From Streptomyces roseolus (GTDB lineage Bacteria > Actinomycetota > Actinomycetes > Streptomycetales > Streptomycetaceae): a DNA stretch of 64,000 nucleotides. The notes below the pieces were generated by a model. The model ran no database searches. It was not told the DNA's origin and saw only the letters and a list, made by a program, of their open reading frames with translations. Position 1 is the first letter of the stretch; each line of letters starts with the position of its first letter. The stretch covers positions 1 to 64,000 of the forward strand of contig NZ_BMTV01000009.1 of NCBI RefSeq assembly GCF_014649855.1, in the 5' to 3' direction. Positions 56,244-64,000 of this stretch are shown in pieces. The position numbers and the translations under genes were made by a program.

Positions 56244-57242
56244 TCACTCTGGGTTGTCCGCGAGCGATCTCGCCGCCCGGGCGCAGTGGGCGAGCGCCGC
56301 CCGGGCGTACGCGGGCGAGGCGCCCGCGAGCCCGCAGGCGGGGGTGACGACCACGGACTCGGCGAGAGTCCCCGGGTTCAGCCCCAGCCTGCGCCACAGC
56401 GTCCTGACACCCATGACGCTACCTCCCGGGTCGGACAATGCCGTGTCGGTGGACGGCACCACACCGGCGAAGAGCGTCGTGCCCGCCTCCACGGCCTCGC
56501 CGATCGGCTCCTCGTCACGTTCGGTGAGCAGGCCGAAGTCGAACGAGACGCCGGCGGCCCCGGCCCGGCGGAGCAGCCCGAAGGGCACTCCGGGGGCGCA
56601 GGAGTGGACGGTGACGGGCCCGTCGTGGGCGGCGATGACGTCCCGCAGGGCGGACTCGACGACCTGCCGGTCGACGGCCCGGTGGGTGCGGTAGCCGCTG
56701 GCCGTGCGGACCTGCCCGAGGAGGACGGCGGTCAGCGAGGGCTCGTCGAGCTGGAGCACGATCCTGGCGCCGGGGATCCGCTTGGCGACGTCGGCGAGGT
56801 GCTCGCGCAGGCCCTCGGCGAGGGAGGCGGCGAGGTCGCGGCAGGCGCCGGCGTCGCCCAGGGCCGCCTCTCCGCCGCGGAGCTCCAGGGCGGCGGCGAG
56901 CGTCCACGGCCCGACGGCCTGGACCTTGAGGGGGCCCTCGTACCCCTGGGTGAACTCCTCCAGGGCGTCGAGGTCCTCGCCGAGCCAGGAGCGGGCGCGG
57001 CGGGTGTCGCGGCCCGGCCGGTCGCTGATCCGCCAGCCGCTGGGCTCCACGTGCGCGTACAGGTCGACGAGCATGCCGAGGGTGCGGCCGATCATGTCGG
57101 CGCCGGGGCCGCGGGCGGGCAGTTCGGCGAGGAAGGGGAAGTCCTCGAAGGTGCCGGTGACGGTCTTGGCGGCCTCGCGGGCGTCACCACCGGGCAGGGA
57201 CCCGACGCCGGTGGCGGGGCCCCACTGTGCGATGTCGTTCAT
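56244..57242 (-). CDS. Cobalamin-independent methionine synthase-like protein (MetE C-terminal domain only)
   Basis: 332 aa, about half of MetE. Starts WGPATGVGSLPGGDAREA. The Zn ligands of the MetE/UROD barrel are present: His-x-Cys in VTVHSCAPGVP, Glu in DEPSLTAVLLG, and Cys in VVTPACGLAGA near the end. Stand-alone MetE-core proteins are common in Actinobacteria and Archaea and may transfer methyl groups from a donor other than folate. Adjacent to ligA (33-base gap) and the short-chain dehydrogenase. Confidence 0.85.
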   Translation of the reverse strand: MNDIAQWGPATGVGSLPGGDAREAAKTVTGTFEDFPFLAELPARGPGADMIGRTLGMLVDLYAHVEPSGWRISDRPGRDTRRARSWLGEDLDALEEFTQGYEGPLKVQAVGPWTLAAALELRGGEAALGDAGACRDLAASLAEGLREHLADVAKRIPGARIVLQLDEPSLTAVLLGQVRTASGYRTHRAVDRQVVESALRDVIAAHDGPVTVHSCAPGVPFGLLRRAGAAGVSFDFGLLTERDEEPIGEAVEAGTTLFAGVVPSTDTALSDPGGSVMGVRTLWRRLGLNPGTLAESVVVTPACGLAGASPAYARAALAHCARAARSLADNPE

Positions 57243-57249
57243 GGTGTCG

Positions 57250-57939
57250 CTACCGTCCCGGACGGACCGTCAGGTCGTTGACCTCGGCGTCCCGCGGGAG
57301 GTCGAGGGCCATCACGATGGTGGTCGCCACGGACTCGGGGTCGATCCACTTCCCCGGGTCGTACTCCTTGCCCTCCTGCTGGTGCACCTTGGCCTGCATG
57401 GGGCTGGCGGTGCGGCCGGGGTAGACGGAGGTGACGCGGACGCCGTTGCCGTGCTCCTCGTGGCGCAGCGAGTCGGCGAGCGCCTTCAGGCCGTGCTTGG
57501 AGGCGGCGTACGCGCTCCACTCGGCGTGCGCGTTCAGCCCGGCGCCGGAGTTCACGAAGAGGACGTGCCCCTGGGAGAGGCGGAGCTGGGGCAGGAAGTG
57601 CCGGGTCAGCTCGGCGGGGGCGACCAGGTTGACGTTCAGCTGGTGGTGCCAGGCCTTGGGGGTCAGCTCCCCCACCCCGCCGAGGTCGACGACGCCGGCG
57701 ACGTGCAGCAGCGAGTCGATCCGGTCGGGCAGGCTCTGGTGCGAGAACGCCCAGGAGAGCCGGTCCGGGTCGGCGAGGTCGCCGACGAGCGTCCGGGCGC
57801 CGGGGAACTCCGCCGCCAGCTCCTTCGCCCGCCCCGCGTCGCGCGCGTGCAGCACGAGCTCGTCCCCGCGCGCGTGCAGCCGCCGCGCGACGGCCGCGCC
57901 GATGCCGGAACCGGCCCCGGTGATCACATGAGTAGCCAT
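57250..57939 (-). CDS. Short-chain dehydrogenase/reductase
   Basis: 229 aa. Opens MATHVITGAGSGIGAAVARR (TGxxxGxG cofactor loop). NAG-equivalent HVAGVVDL, catalytic Ser in FVNSGAGLNAH, and the Tyr-Lys pair in WSAYAASKHGLKAL, then YPGRTASPM. GGGAG is 9 bases before the ATG. The next gene starts 7 bases after its stop. Substrate not evident. Confidence 0.92.
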   Translation of the reverse strand: MATHVITGAGSGIGAAVARRLHARGDELVLHARDAGRAKELAAEFPGARTLVGDLADPDRLSWAFSHQSLPDRIDSLLHVAGVVDLGGVGELTPKAWHHQLNVNLVAPAELTRHFLPQLRLSQGHVLFVNSGAGLNAHAEWSAYAASKHGLKALADSLRHEEHGNGVRVTSVYPGRTASPMQAKVHQQEGKEYDPGKWIDPESVATTIVMALDLPRDAEVNDLTVRPGR

Positions 57940-57961
57940 GGGGCCATGCTCCCACCTGCGG

Positions 57962-58552
57962 TCAGGAGGAGGGGGCGGGGGCGGGCGTGGTGGCCGGAGT
58001 CGTGGCGGACCAGAAGTCGGAGTGGACGTTGGGGGTGGGGATCTTGCCGTAGGGGTAGGCGGGGCCGTTGGGCTTGGTGGTCGGGTCGGCGACGTCGGAC
58101 TTCTCGACGCACGGGGTGGTGAGGTCGAAGAACGCCTGGCCCTTGTACCCGATCGTGAGATCGAACAGGAAGCCGTCGGTGCTCCGGGCGAAGATGGACG
58201 GCATCTCACGGTCCTGGTTCACGCCGGTGATCTCGTAGCCGCTCTTCTTCCAGAAGCGTTCGATCACGCCGAGGAAGCTGCCGCGCCTCTGTTCGGAGAT
58301 GACCGTGGTGACGGTCCGGCGCCGCGTCACCGTGCAGCTTCCGCTGGTCCAGGTGTCGTGGGCCCACTGGACCTCCGGCGCGACCGCTCCCAGCGTGGCG
58401 TCGAGGATCGCGTCCGCCCGCTCCGCCGCTTCCTGCATGTTCATGTCGTTCCTCCCTCGTCCGTCGCCGTCCTGCCCCCCGCACCCCGCGAGCACCGCGC
58501 CCGTCATGACGACGGAGACGGCCGCCCGTACGATCCGTCCCGGTCGCTTCAT
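57962..58552 (-). CDS. Lipoprotein of cassette B
   Basis: 196 aa. GGAGGAGC before the ATG, lipobox GAVLAGCGGQ. The mature part has SGSCTVTRRRTVTTVISEQR then RGSFLGVIERFWKKSGYEIT, and FFDLTTPCVEKSDVADPTTK, ending in a Thr/Pro tail. I recall this family following DUF1023-type hydrolase genes in Streptomyces. Overlaps the hydrolase stop (ATGA). Not similar in sequence to the cassette A lipoproteins, but shares the place and the disulfide-like Cys pair. Confidence 0.75.
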   Translation of the reverse strand: MKRPGRIVRAAVSVVMTGAVLAGCGGQDGDGRGRNDMNMQEAAERADAILDATLGAVAPEVQWAHDTWTSGSCTVTRRRTVTTVISEQRRGSFLGVIERFWKKSGYEITGVNQDREMPSIFARSTDGFLFDLTIGYKGQAFFDLTTPCVEKSDVADPTTKPNGPAYPYGKIPTPNVHSDFWSATTPATTPAPAPSS

Positions 58553-60335
58553 CGGTGCTCCTCCGTGGTGATCTTCTCGGACCGCCCGGCGACGATCCTG
58601 GCGATGTTGTTGGCGGACTCGGGATCCAGCTCCGGTGTGAAGTACTGGGAGTGGGCGTCGAACCCGCCTCTGTCCCAGAGCATCCGCGGACCGTCGTCGA
58701 CCTTGAAGCGACGGGCGTCGAAGGCCTCGCTCGCCGGGTCCTTGCCGAAGTACACGTCGTCGTCGCCGATGTCCCAGAGGTCGCGGGCGACCAGCACGCC
58801 CACCGGCCCCGACGTCAACCAGCCCATGGCCGCCTCGTCCTTGCTCGGCAGGTGGGTGACGGGGTCGTTGTCGGCGGCGCCGACGAAGACGTGGTCCTTG
58901 CCGACCCCGAGTTCCGTCGCCTTCTGCGCGTCCACGCCGGGGCTGCCGAGGAGGATGATGTCGTCCGCGCCCGGGATCCCGCCGGGCCGCTGGGCGGCCG
59001 TTCCCACGGTGAGCGAACCGTAGGAATGGCCGATCGCCGTGACGTGGGGATCCGCGTTCTGGTTGGTCGCCGAGAGCCCCGCCATGAACTCGTTGTACGC
59101 CGGGGCGCCCCGCTGGGCGTCGCCCCTCGTCATGACGTCCGCGAGCTGCGGCGCGTCGTACCCGAGCCAGATGATGGAGGCACTGGACGGGTCGAGACGC
59201 CGGGCGCCCCTGGCCGTGTCCTGCGCCCGCTTCATCGTGTCGTCGACGAACTCCTCGTTCAGCTTCGTCCCCAGGCCCGGGACGTAGGCCGAGACGTTCT
59301 TCGACGTGTCCGGGTTGCCGCACGGAGCCGATCGCGCGGCCGTTGCCCTCGTCGCCGATGCCGAGGAGGAACATCGGCGGGTCGCTCGGCGCGTTCAGCT
59401 TCTCCTGGATGCCGCGCAGGGCGTCCAGCTTCGTCTTCGCTTCGTCGCCGCCCTCCCGGGCCAGCTCGTCCATGAGGATCGGCAGGTAGGTGCGGTTGGC
59501 CTCGTCGCGGGCCGTGGCCGGGATGCCGTCGAGGCCGCCGACCAGGTCCGGGGCGACCTCCGGGTACTCCTCGCGCTGCTCGTCCGTCAGGCCGTCCCAC
59601 CACTTCTTGCGCTCGGCGGGGCTCTTGTCGGCCGGCACGTCCTCGCCGAGGTACATGCCGGCCGTGCCGCGCACGTCGGCGGTGTCCAGGCGGACGTCCT
59701 TCAGGGTGGCCTCGGTGACGTCGAGGCCCTTCTCCGCCTTCAGGCCGGTGAGGGTCCTGGCGTACCGGGCGTCGACCTCGCCGGCGGAGCGCAGGGCTCG
59801 GGCGATGCGGTCGGCGACGGACTGGGCCTTCGCCTGGTTCGGGTTGAGCGGCAGGAAGCCAGGGAAGCCGCCCTGGGGGCTGCCGAGGGTCGGCGCCTCG
59901 AGGGGGAGACGGGCGCTGCCGCGGACGGTGCCGCCGGGGGCCTGCTTCGCCGTGCCGGCCAGGTCGGTGACCTCGGCGGCGGGGTAGCCGACGGAGCCGT
60001 CCTCGTGGACGGTGAGGCCCTGGGCGGAGGCGTCGGCGAGCGCGTTCCTCAGCTGCGTCTGCGGCTCGGCGAGGTCGGCGGCGAGGCCGTTGAGCGTCGT
60101 CCTGACGAGGCCGCACTCGCTGTGCAGGTACTGGAAGTTGCGGCTGAGGCGCTTGAGCCGGCCGAGGGCCGCCTCCGCCGACTCGCTCTCCTGCGTCTCG
60201 CGGAGCTTCGCGGACATGGCCCGGTCGACCCGGGTCCGGTCGGTTCGACACCTGGTGCCAGGCGTCGCCCGCCTCCGTGAGCTCGGAGGTCCTCAGGTCG
60301 CGCAGCTGCTGCCAGGTGAGGGTGGCGGCGGTCAT
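58549..60335 (-). pseudogene. Alpha/beta hydrolase (DUF1023 type) of cassette B, two frameshifts
   Basis: The full protein would be ~595 aa in three frames. Part 1: MTAATLTWQQLRDLRTSELT to WHQVSNR (frameshift ~60236-60246). Part 2: AMSAKLRETQESESAEAALG helices to PMFLLGIGDEGNGRAIGSV (extra base at 59320). Part 3: GNPDTSKNVSAYVPG, the nucleophile motif AIGHSYGSLTVG, DIILLGSPGVDA and GGFDAHSQYFTPE. The N-terminal helical region with a C-terminal GHSYGS hydrolase is the normal Streptomyces layout, a possible esterase of envelope lipids. All parts are well conserved, so the shifts are recent or sequencing errors. ATGA overlap at both ends of the gene. Confidence 0.75.
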
Positions 60336-60761
60336 CGCTTCTCCTCCCCGGGCCTGGTGTCGATGGAGGCGAGGGAGCTCTTCACCGAGGCGTCGGTCTC
60401 GCCCATCTCCTTCGCGACCGCGAGCAGCGTCCCCTGGAGCGCCTCGCATTCGTCGCGTACGGACACGAGGCGGTCCCCCCACGACCGGCGCACGTCGTTC
60501 AGCGCGGCGAGCGCGGAGAGGCCGGCGGCTCCGGAGGAGACGCCCTCGTGGCCGGGGCCGAGGGCGGCGCGGCTCGTCCCGGTGCTGGTCCTTACGGCGC
60601 CCGCCGTGCCGGAGGCGCTGGTCCAGGGGCCGTCGCTGTGCTTGAGGTTGCCCGTTCCGGACGTGCCCGAGGGGGCCGCCCCGATCCGTGGAGGCCAGAT
60701 TCATCCGGGTGTCGTCCCCGACCGTCCCGAAGATGTCCTGCCCACGCTGCGTCGGGCTCAC
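60332..60761 (-). pseudogene. Small WXG-like protein of cassette B, one frameshift near 60682
   Basis: Starts at GTG with GQDIFGTVGDDTRMNLASTD. After that the family continues in another frame (GNLKHSDGPWTSASGTAGAV, LNDVRRSWGDRLVSVRDECE, VAKEMGETDASV) to the TGA at 60332. One surplus base around 60680-60684 explains the break; the second frame has a TGA just before the junction and no usable start. About 142 residues if repaired, helical, the same size as the first gene of cassette A. Stop overlaps the hydrolase ATG. Confidence 0.6.
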
Positions 60762-60853
60762 GATCCCCCGATCCCCGTTGCGTGTCGTGTGCGCCCGACG
60801 ACCTTAGCGGAGCTCGTTCCGGAGTACGCAATCGCGAAGCGGAGCCGGGCGGT

Positions 60854-60873
60854 CAGCTCAGCTCAGCTCAGCT
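60854..60873 (-). repeat. CAGCT x4 across the LOG gene stop codon
   Basis: Four perfect CAGCT copies span the last codons and stop of the LOG gene (coding strand AGCTG units). Every frame of the unit soon contains TGA, so copy changes alter only the last few residues. Confidence 0.8.
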
Positions 60874-61396
60874 GCCGCTCCAGGTACGCCAGGGCCGCCG
60901 GGCCGTCCTCGGCGAAGAAGGCGAGGTCGGCGAGGGGGCGCGGGAGGAAGCCCTCGTCCTCCATGCGGCGGAACTGGAGCTTGAGGCCGTCGTAGAAGCC
61001 GGCGGTGTTGAGGAAGACGACGGGCTTCGTGTGCTTGCCGTGCTTCTTCAGCTCCAGGATCTCGGTGGCCTCGTCGAGGGTGCCGGTGCCGCCGGCCATG
61101 ACGACGATCGCGTCGGACTTGGCGAGGAGGAGCGCCTTCCGCTCGGCGAGGTCCTTGGTGACGGTCATCTCGTCGGCGCCCGGGCGGGCCTTGGCGGCGA
61201 GGAAGTCGACGGAGACGCCGACGAGGCGGCCGCCGGCCTCCTGGACGCCGTCCGCGACGACCTTCATCAGCCCGGTGTCGGAGCCGCCCCAGACGAGGGT
61301 GTGGTCCGCCTTGCCGAGGAGGCGGGCGAAGTCGCGGGCGGGGGCGGTGTAGCGCTCGTCGAGGTCGGCGGCGGAGAGGAAGACGCAGATGTTCAT
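60863..61396 (-). CDS. LOG family protein (nucleotide 5'-monophosphate phosphoribohydrolase-like)
   Basis: 177 aa. Rossmann fold with WGGSDTGLMKVVADGVQEAG and the family signature MAGGTGTLDEATEIL (PGGxGTxxE type). LOG proteins release free cytokinin-type adenines from the riboside monophosphates; in bacteria many act as general nucleotide phosphoribohydrolases. The start MNICVFLSAADLDER is chosen over longer in-frame forms because it matches the family. Stand-alone gene. Confidence 0.85.
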   Translation of the reverse strand: MNICVFLSAADLDERYTAPARDFARLLGKADHTLVWGGSDTGLMKVVADGVQEAGGRLVGVSVDFLAAKARPGADEMTVTKDLAERKALLLAKSDAIVVMAGGTGTLDEATEILELKKHGKHTKPVVFLNTAGFYDGLKLQFRRMEDEGFLPRPLADLAFFAEDGPAALAYLERQLS

Positions 61397-61531
61397 GCCG
61401 ACACCGTAGGACACGTCCGACATCTCCACGGCCCTGTTTTCTTTACGGCTCTGACCTGCGGGTTCCATGTTTCTTCGGGAATTTCCCGGCCGCGGCGATG
61501 AGTTGTGGCGCGCCCGCCGGTCTGCCCTGCC

Positions 61532-62119
61532 ATGGACGAGGTGAAGACGGTCGTGTCACGGGACGGGACGCCGATCGCGTACGCGCGGTACGGCTCGGGA
61601 GCCGCGGACCGGCCCGCGGTGGTGCTGGTGGGCGGGGCGCCGGGGTCGGGCGCGGACGGGGTGCCGCTCGCCCGTCTGCTGGCCCGGAGCCACGCCGTGT
61701 ACGTGTACGACCGCCGGGGGCACCTCGGGAGCGGCTACGCGCCGGAGCGGGAGTTCGAGGACCTGGCGGCGGTCCTGGCGGCGGCGGGACCCGGCGCGGC
61801 GGTGCACGGCACCGGGACGGGCGGGGTCCTCGCGCTCGCGGCCGCGGCGGCGGGGGTGCCGGTGGGGGCCGTCTCGGTCTTCGAGCCGCCGTACGACGGG
61901 CGCAGGCCCGTGCCGGAGGTCCACGCGCGCGTGCTGGTGGTCGACGGGGGCGCCAGCCCGGCGCCGGTCCGGCGGGCGGCCCGGGAGCTGTCGGCACGGC
62001 TGCCGCGCGCCCGGCACCGGACGCTGACGGGGCAGACCCACGAGGTGGCGCCCCATGTGCTGGCGCCGGTCCTCATGGACTTCGTGGCGGACGCCGTGGA
62101 GCCGGCGGAGGTGGTGTGA
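61532..62119 (+). CDS. Alpha/beta hydrolase-like protein lacking the nucleophile
   Basis: 195 aa from ATG (a GTG nine codons earlier is possible). SRDGTPIAYARYGSGAADRP opens the fold, then VVLVGGAPGSGAD, VYVYDRRGHLGSG. At the nucleophile elbow, where relatives have GHSSG, it reads GTGTGG, with Gly in place of Ser. A possible acid (VVDGGASP) and a His (TGQTHEVAPHV) remain. Short for the family. Likely non-hydrolytic or using another mechanism. Convergent with mnmA (15 bases). Confidence 0.75.
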   Translation: MDEVKTVVSRDGTPIAYARYGSGAADRPAVVLVGGAPGSGADGVPLARLLARSHAVYVYDRRGHLGSGYAPEREFEDLAAVLAAAGPGAAVHGTGTGGVLALAAAAAGVPVGAVSVFEPPYDGRRPVPEVHARVLVVDGGASPAPVRRAARELSARLPRARHRTLTGQTHEVAPHVLAPVLMDFVADAVEPAEVV

Positions 62120-62134
62120 GCCGGGCCGTCCCCG

Positions 62135-63259
62135 TCACGCGGGGGCGGCGGCCGTGCGGCGTGCCGTCGTGGCGATCGTCGCCGAGCCCACCACGCGCGT
62201 GCCGGCGTAGAGGACGATCGCCTGGCCCGGGGCGACGCCCCGGACGGGCTCGTCGAAGGTGACCTTCAGTTCGCCGTCCTCCAGGGTCGCGCTCACCGCG
62301 GTCTCGCCGCCGTGGGCGCGGAGCTGGGCGGTGTAGCGGCCGGGTCCTTCGGGGGCGGTGCCGCACCAGCGGGGCTTGATCGCGGTGAGGGCGGTGACGT
62401 CGAGGGCCTCGGCGGGGCCGACGGTGACCGTGTTGTTCACGGGTGAGATGTCGAGGACGTAGCGGGGCTTGCCGTCGGCGGCGGGGTGGCCGATGCGGAG
62501 GCCCTTGCGCTGGCCGATGGTGAAGCCGTACGCGCCCTCGTGGGTGCCGAGCTTCGTGCCGGACTCGTCGACGATGTCGCCCTCCGCCTTGCCCAGGCGG
62601 CTCGCGAGGAAGCCCTGGGTGTCGCCGTCGGCGATGAAGCAGATGTCGTGGCTGTCGGGCTTCTTGGCGACGGCGAGGCCGCGCCGCTCGGCCTCGGCCC
62701 GGATCTCGTCCTTGGTGGTGAGGGTGTCGCCGAGCGGGAACATCGCGTGGGCGAGCTGCTGCTCGTCGAGGACGCCGAGGACGTACGACTGGTCCTTGGC
62801 CATGTCGGAGGCGCGGTGCAGCTCGCGGGTGCCGTCCTCGTTCAGGACCACGGTGGCGTAGTGGCCGGTGCAGACCGCGTCGAAGCCGAGGGCGAGCGCC
62901 TTGTCGAGCAGGGCCGCGAACTTGATCTTCTCGTTGCAGCGCAGGCACGGGTTGGGCGTGCGGCCCGCCTCGTACTCCGCGACGAAGTCGTCGACGACGT
63001 CGGCGCGGAAGCGCTCGGCGAGGTCCCACACGTAGAAGGGGATGCCGATGACGTCGGCGGCCCGGCGCGCGTCGCGCGAGTCCTCGATGGTGCAGCAGCC
63101 GCGGGCTCCGGTGCGGAAGGACTGCGGGTTCGCGGAGAGCGCGAGGTGCACACCGGTGACATCGTGGCCGGCCTCGACGGCTCGGGCGGCGGCGACGGCG
63201 GAGTCCACGCCGCCGGACATGGCGGCGAGGACGCGAAGGGGGCGCGGAGTCTCAGTCAT
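62135..63259 (-). CDS. mnmA: tRNA-specific 2-thiouridylase
   Basis: 374 aa. Puts sulfur on U34 of Lys/Glu/Gln tRNAs. PP-loop [16 protein letters not shown], the two catalytic Cys in [13 protein letters not shown] and [20 protein letters not shown] and RKGLRIGHP for tRNA/ATP binding, and a C-terminal beta domain. Start ATG at 63259. Divergent from the amidase gene with a 61-base gap. Confidence 0.96.
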   Translation of the reverse strand: MTETPRPLRVLAAMSGGVDSAVAAARAVEAGHDVTGVHLALSANPQSFRTGARGCCTIEDSRDARRAADVIGIPFYVWDLAERFRADVVDDFVAEYEAGRTPNPCLRCNEKIKFAALLDKALALGFDAVCTGHYATVVLNEDGTRELHRASDMAKDQSYVLGVLDEQQLAHAMFPLGDTLTTKDEIRAEAERRGLAVAKKPDSHDICFIADGDTQGFLASRLGKAEGDIVDESGTKLGTHEGAYGFTIGQRKGLRIGHPAADGKPRYVLDISPVNNTVTVGPAEALDVTALTAIKPRWCGTAPEGPGRYTAQLRAHGGETAVSATLEDGELKVTFDEPVRGVAPGQAIVLYAGTRVVGSATIATTARRTAAAPA

Positions 63260-63320
63260 AGCCCTACCAGAGTACGGGGCGGCGGGAACCGTCCGGCCGG
63301 GACCGAGCGTTCCGGTAGGC

Positions 63321-64000
63321 ATGGGGAGCGAGAACGGCGCGAAGAAGGCCGGAAAGAAGCGGGGGGTCCGGCGCCGCACCGTGCTGCTCGGCGGCGGCGT
63401 CGCGGTGGCGGGCACGGCGGTCCTGGCGCGCGAGGAGCTGGCGCGGGCCTGGTGGCGGCTGCCGGGGATGGAGAAGCCGCGCACGGACGGGGCGCTCGAC
63501 CACGGGGCGGCGGAGTGGACGGCGGCGCACCAGGCGAACTGGCGGCGGGCGGACCGGCCGGACGACTACGGGATCGACCGGGTGGTGATCCACGTGGTGC
63601 AGGGCTCGTACGCGACGGCGCTGAAGGTCTTCCGCAATCCGCTGCACGGGGCGGCCACGCACTACGTGGTCCGCAAGGACGGGCACGTGGCGCAGATGAT
63701 CCGGGAGCTCGACGTGGCCTTCCACGCCGGGAACCGGGACATGAACGAGCGGAGCATCGGCATCGAGCACGAGGGCTTCGTGGACCGGCCGAAGGACTTC
63801 ACGGCGGAGATGTACGCGGGCTCGGCGCGGCTGACGGCGGACATCTGCCGGCGGTACGCGATACCGGCGGACCGGGAGCACATCATCGGCCACGTCGAGG
63901 TCGAGGGCACCGACCACACCGATCCCGGCCCGCACTGGGACTGGGACCGCTACATGGAACTGGTGCGGCGGGAGCTCACCAAGCCGGTCCGGGCTAGCTG
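63321..64000 (+). CDS. N-acetylmuramoyl-L-alanine amidase (type 2), 3' end at window edge
   Basis: 226 codons to the edge; the last two bases are TG after AGC, so the stop may be the very next base. Twin-arginine-like signal [20 protein letters not shown]. The amidase_2/PGRP fold has Zn ligands in VVIHVVQGS (His) and [20 protein letters not shown] (His and a second site); [16 protein letters not shown] and [13 protein letters not shown] are the usual flanking motifs. Would cut the bond between MurNAc and the stem peptide outside the cell. No strong RBS (GGTAGG only). Confidence 0.88.
   Translation, partial: MGSENGAKKAGKKRGVRRRTVLLGGGVAVAGTAVLAREELARAWWRLPGMEKPRTDGALDHGAAEWTAAHQANWRRADRPDDYGIDRVVIHVVQGSYATALKVFRNPLHGAATHYVVRKDGHVAQMIRELDVAFHAGNRDMNERSIGIEHEGFVDRPKDFTAEMYAGSARLTADICRRYAIPADREHIIGHVEVEGTDHTDPGPHWDWDRYMELVRRELTKPVRAS

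Noticed and set aside
60854..60873. CAGCT x4 as a second phase-variation site in the LOG gene
   Set aside because: All frames of the unit contain TGA within a few codons, so copy changes affect only the last residues.

Overview
The window is a very GC-rich piece of a Streptomyces-type chromosome. The signs are GC at almost every third codon position, frequent GTG starts (and one TTG), twin-arginine and lipobox signals, actinobacterial regulator families, and only two leucine TTA codons in all recognised genes. From memory the gene order matches the conserved core around ilvBNC, serA, ilvE, leuB, gatCAB, ligA and mnmA of S. coelicolor. I could not run a search to confirm this.

Layout. 1-5.7 kb: end of a secreted protein gene, a YceI protein, a second DNA polymerase sliding clamp (DnaN-like), a membrane protein with a Gly-rich tail, and citramalate synthase cimA. 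cimA is preceded by an Ile-codon leader peptide and a terminator hairpin. 5.7-12.7 kb: a nitrogen block. An operon ureAB-ureC-agmatine deiminase-tetR, probably continuing into an MFS gene, is divergent from an NCS1 permease across a promoter with two near-identical boxes. 12.7-17.2 kb: ilvE, leuB, a 43-aa protein, an AAC(2')-like acetyltransferase and an alpha/beta hydrolase. 17.2-23.3 kb: proline catabolism (proline dehydrogenase, P5C dehydrogenase) divergent from a PucR-type regulator, then a TetR-carotenoid oxygenase pair. 23.4-28.9 kb: serA and ilvBNC with its attenuator. 28.9-39.2 kb: a GGDEF/EAL protein, a hydroxyacid dehydrogenase, an aldo/keto reductase, a PQQ-type sugar dehydrogenase lipoprotein, a small gene carrying a 16-copy GGTCG array, and a large LuxR-family ATPase regulator. 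39.3-47.9 kb: an MMPL transporter, secretion-type cassette A (small helical protein, 758-aa partner, two related lipoproteins) and a divergent Ser/Thr kinase. 47.9-57.2 kb: gatC-gatA-small membrane gene-gatB, a second GGDEF/EAL protein, ligA and a MetE-like protein. 57.2-64 kb: a short-chain dehydrogenase, secretion-type cassette B (small protein, alpha/beta hydrolase, lipoprotein) with three frameshifts, a LOG protein, a hydrolase-like protein, mnmA and a cut-off amidase.

How it fits together. Branched-chain amino-acid synthesis is spread over cimA, ilvBNC, ilvE and leuB. Two of these have peptide-leader attenuators: ilvB, whose leader has Ile-Leu-Val-Leu codons, and apparently cimA, whose leader has tandem Ile codons. 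Proline, urea and agmatine genes form nitrogen-salvage modules, each under a divergent promoter with palindromic sites. Two c-di-GMP enzymes lie here; one (cdgE-like) has a TTA codon, as does the carotenoid oxygenase, so both may need the bldA tRNA.

Quality. gatB is broken by a missing stretch and cassette B by three 1-nt-type shifts. gatB should be essential, so sequence error must be excluded before these are called natural. No tRNA, rRNA, insertion sequence or CRISPR array was seen.
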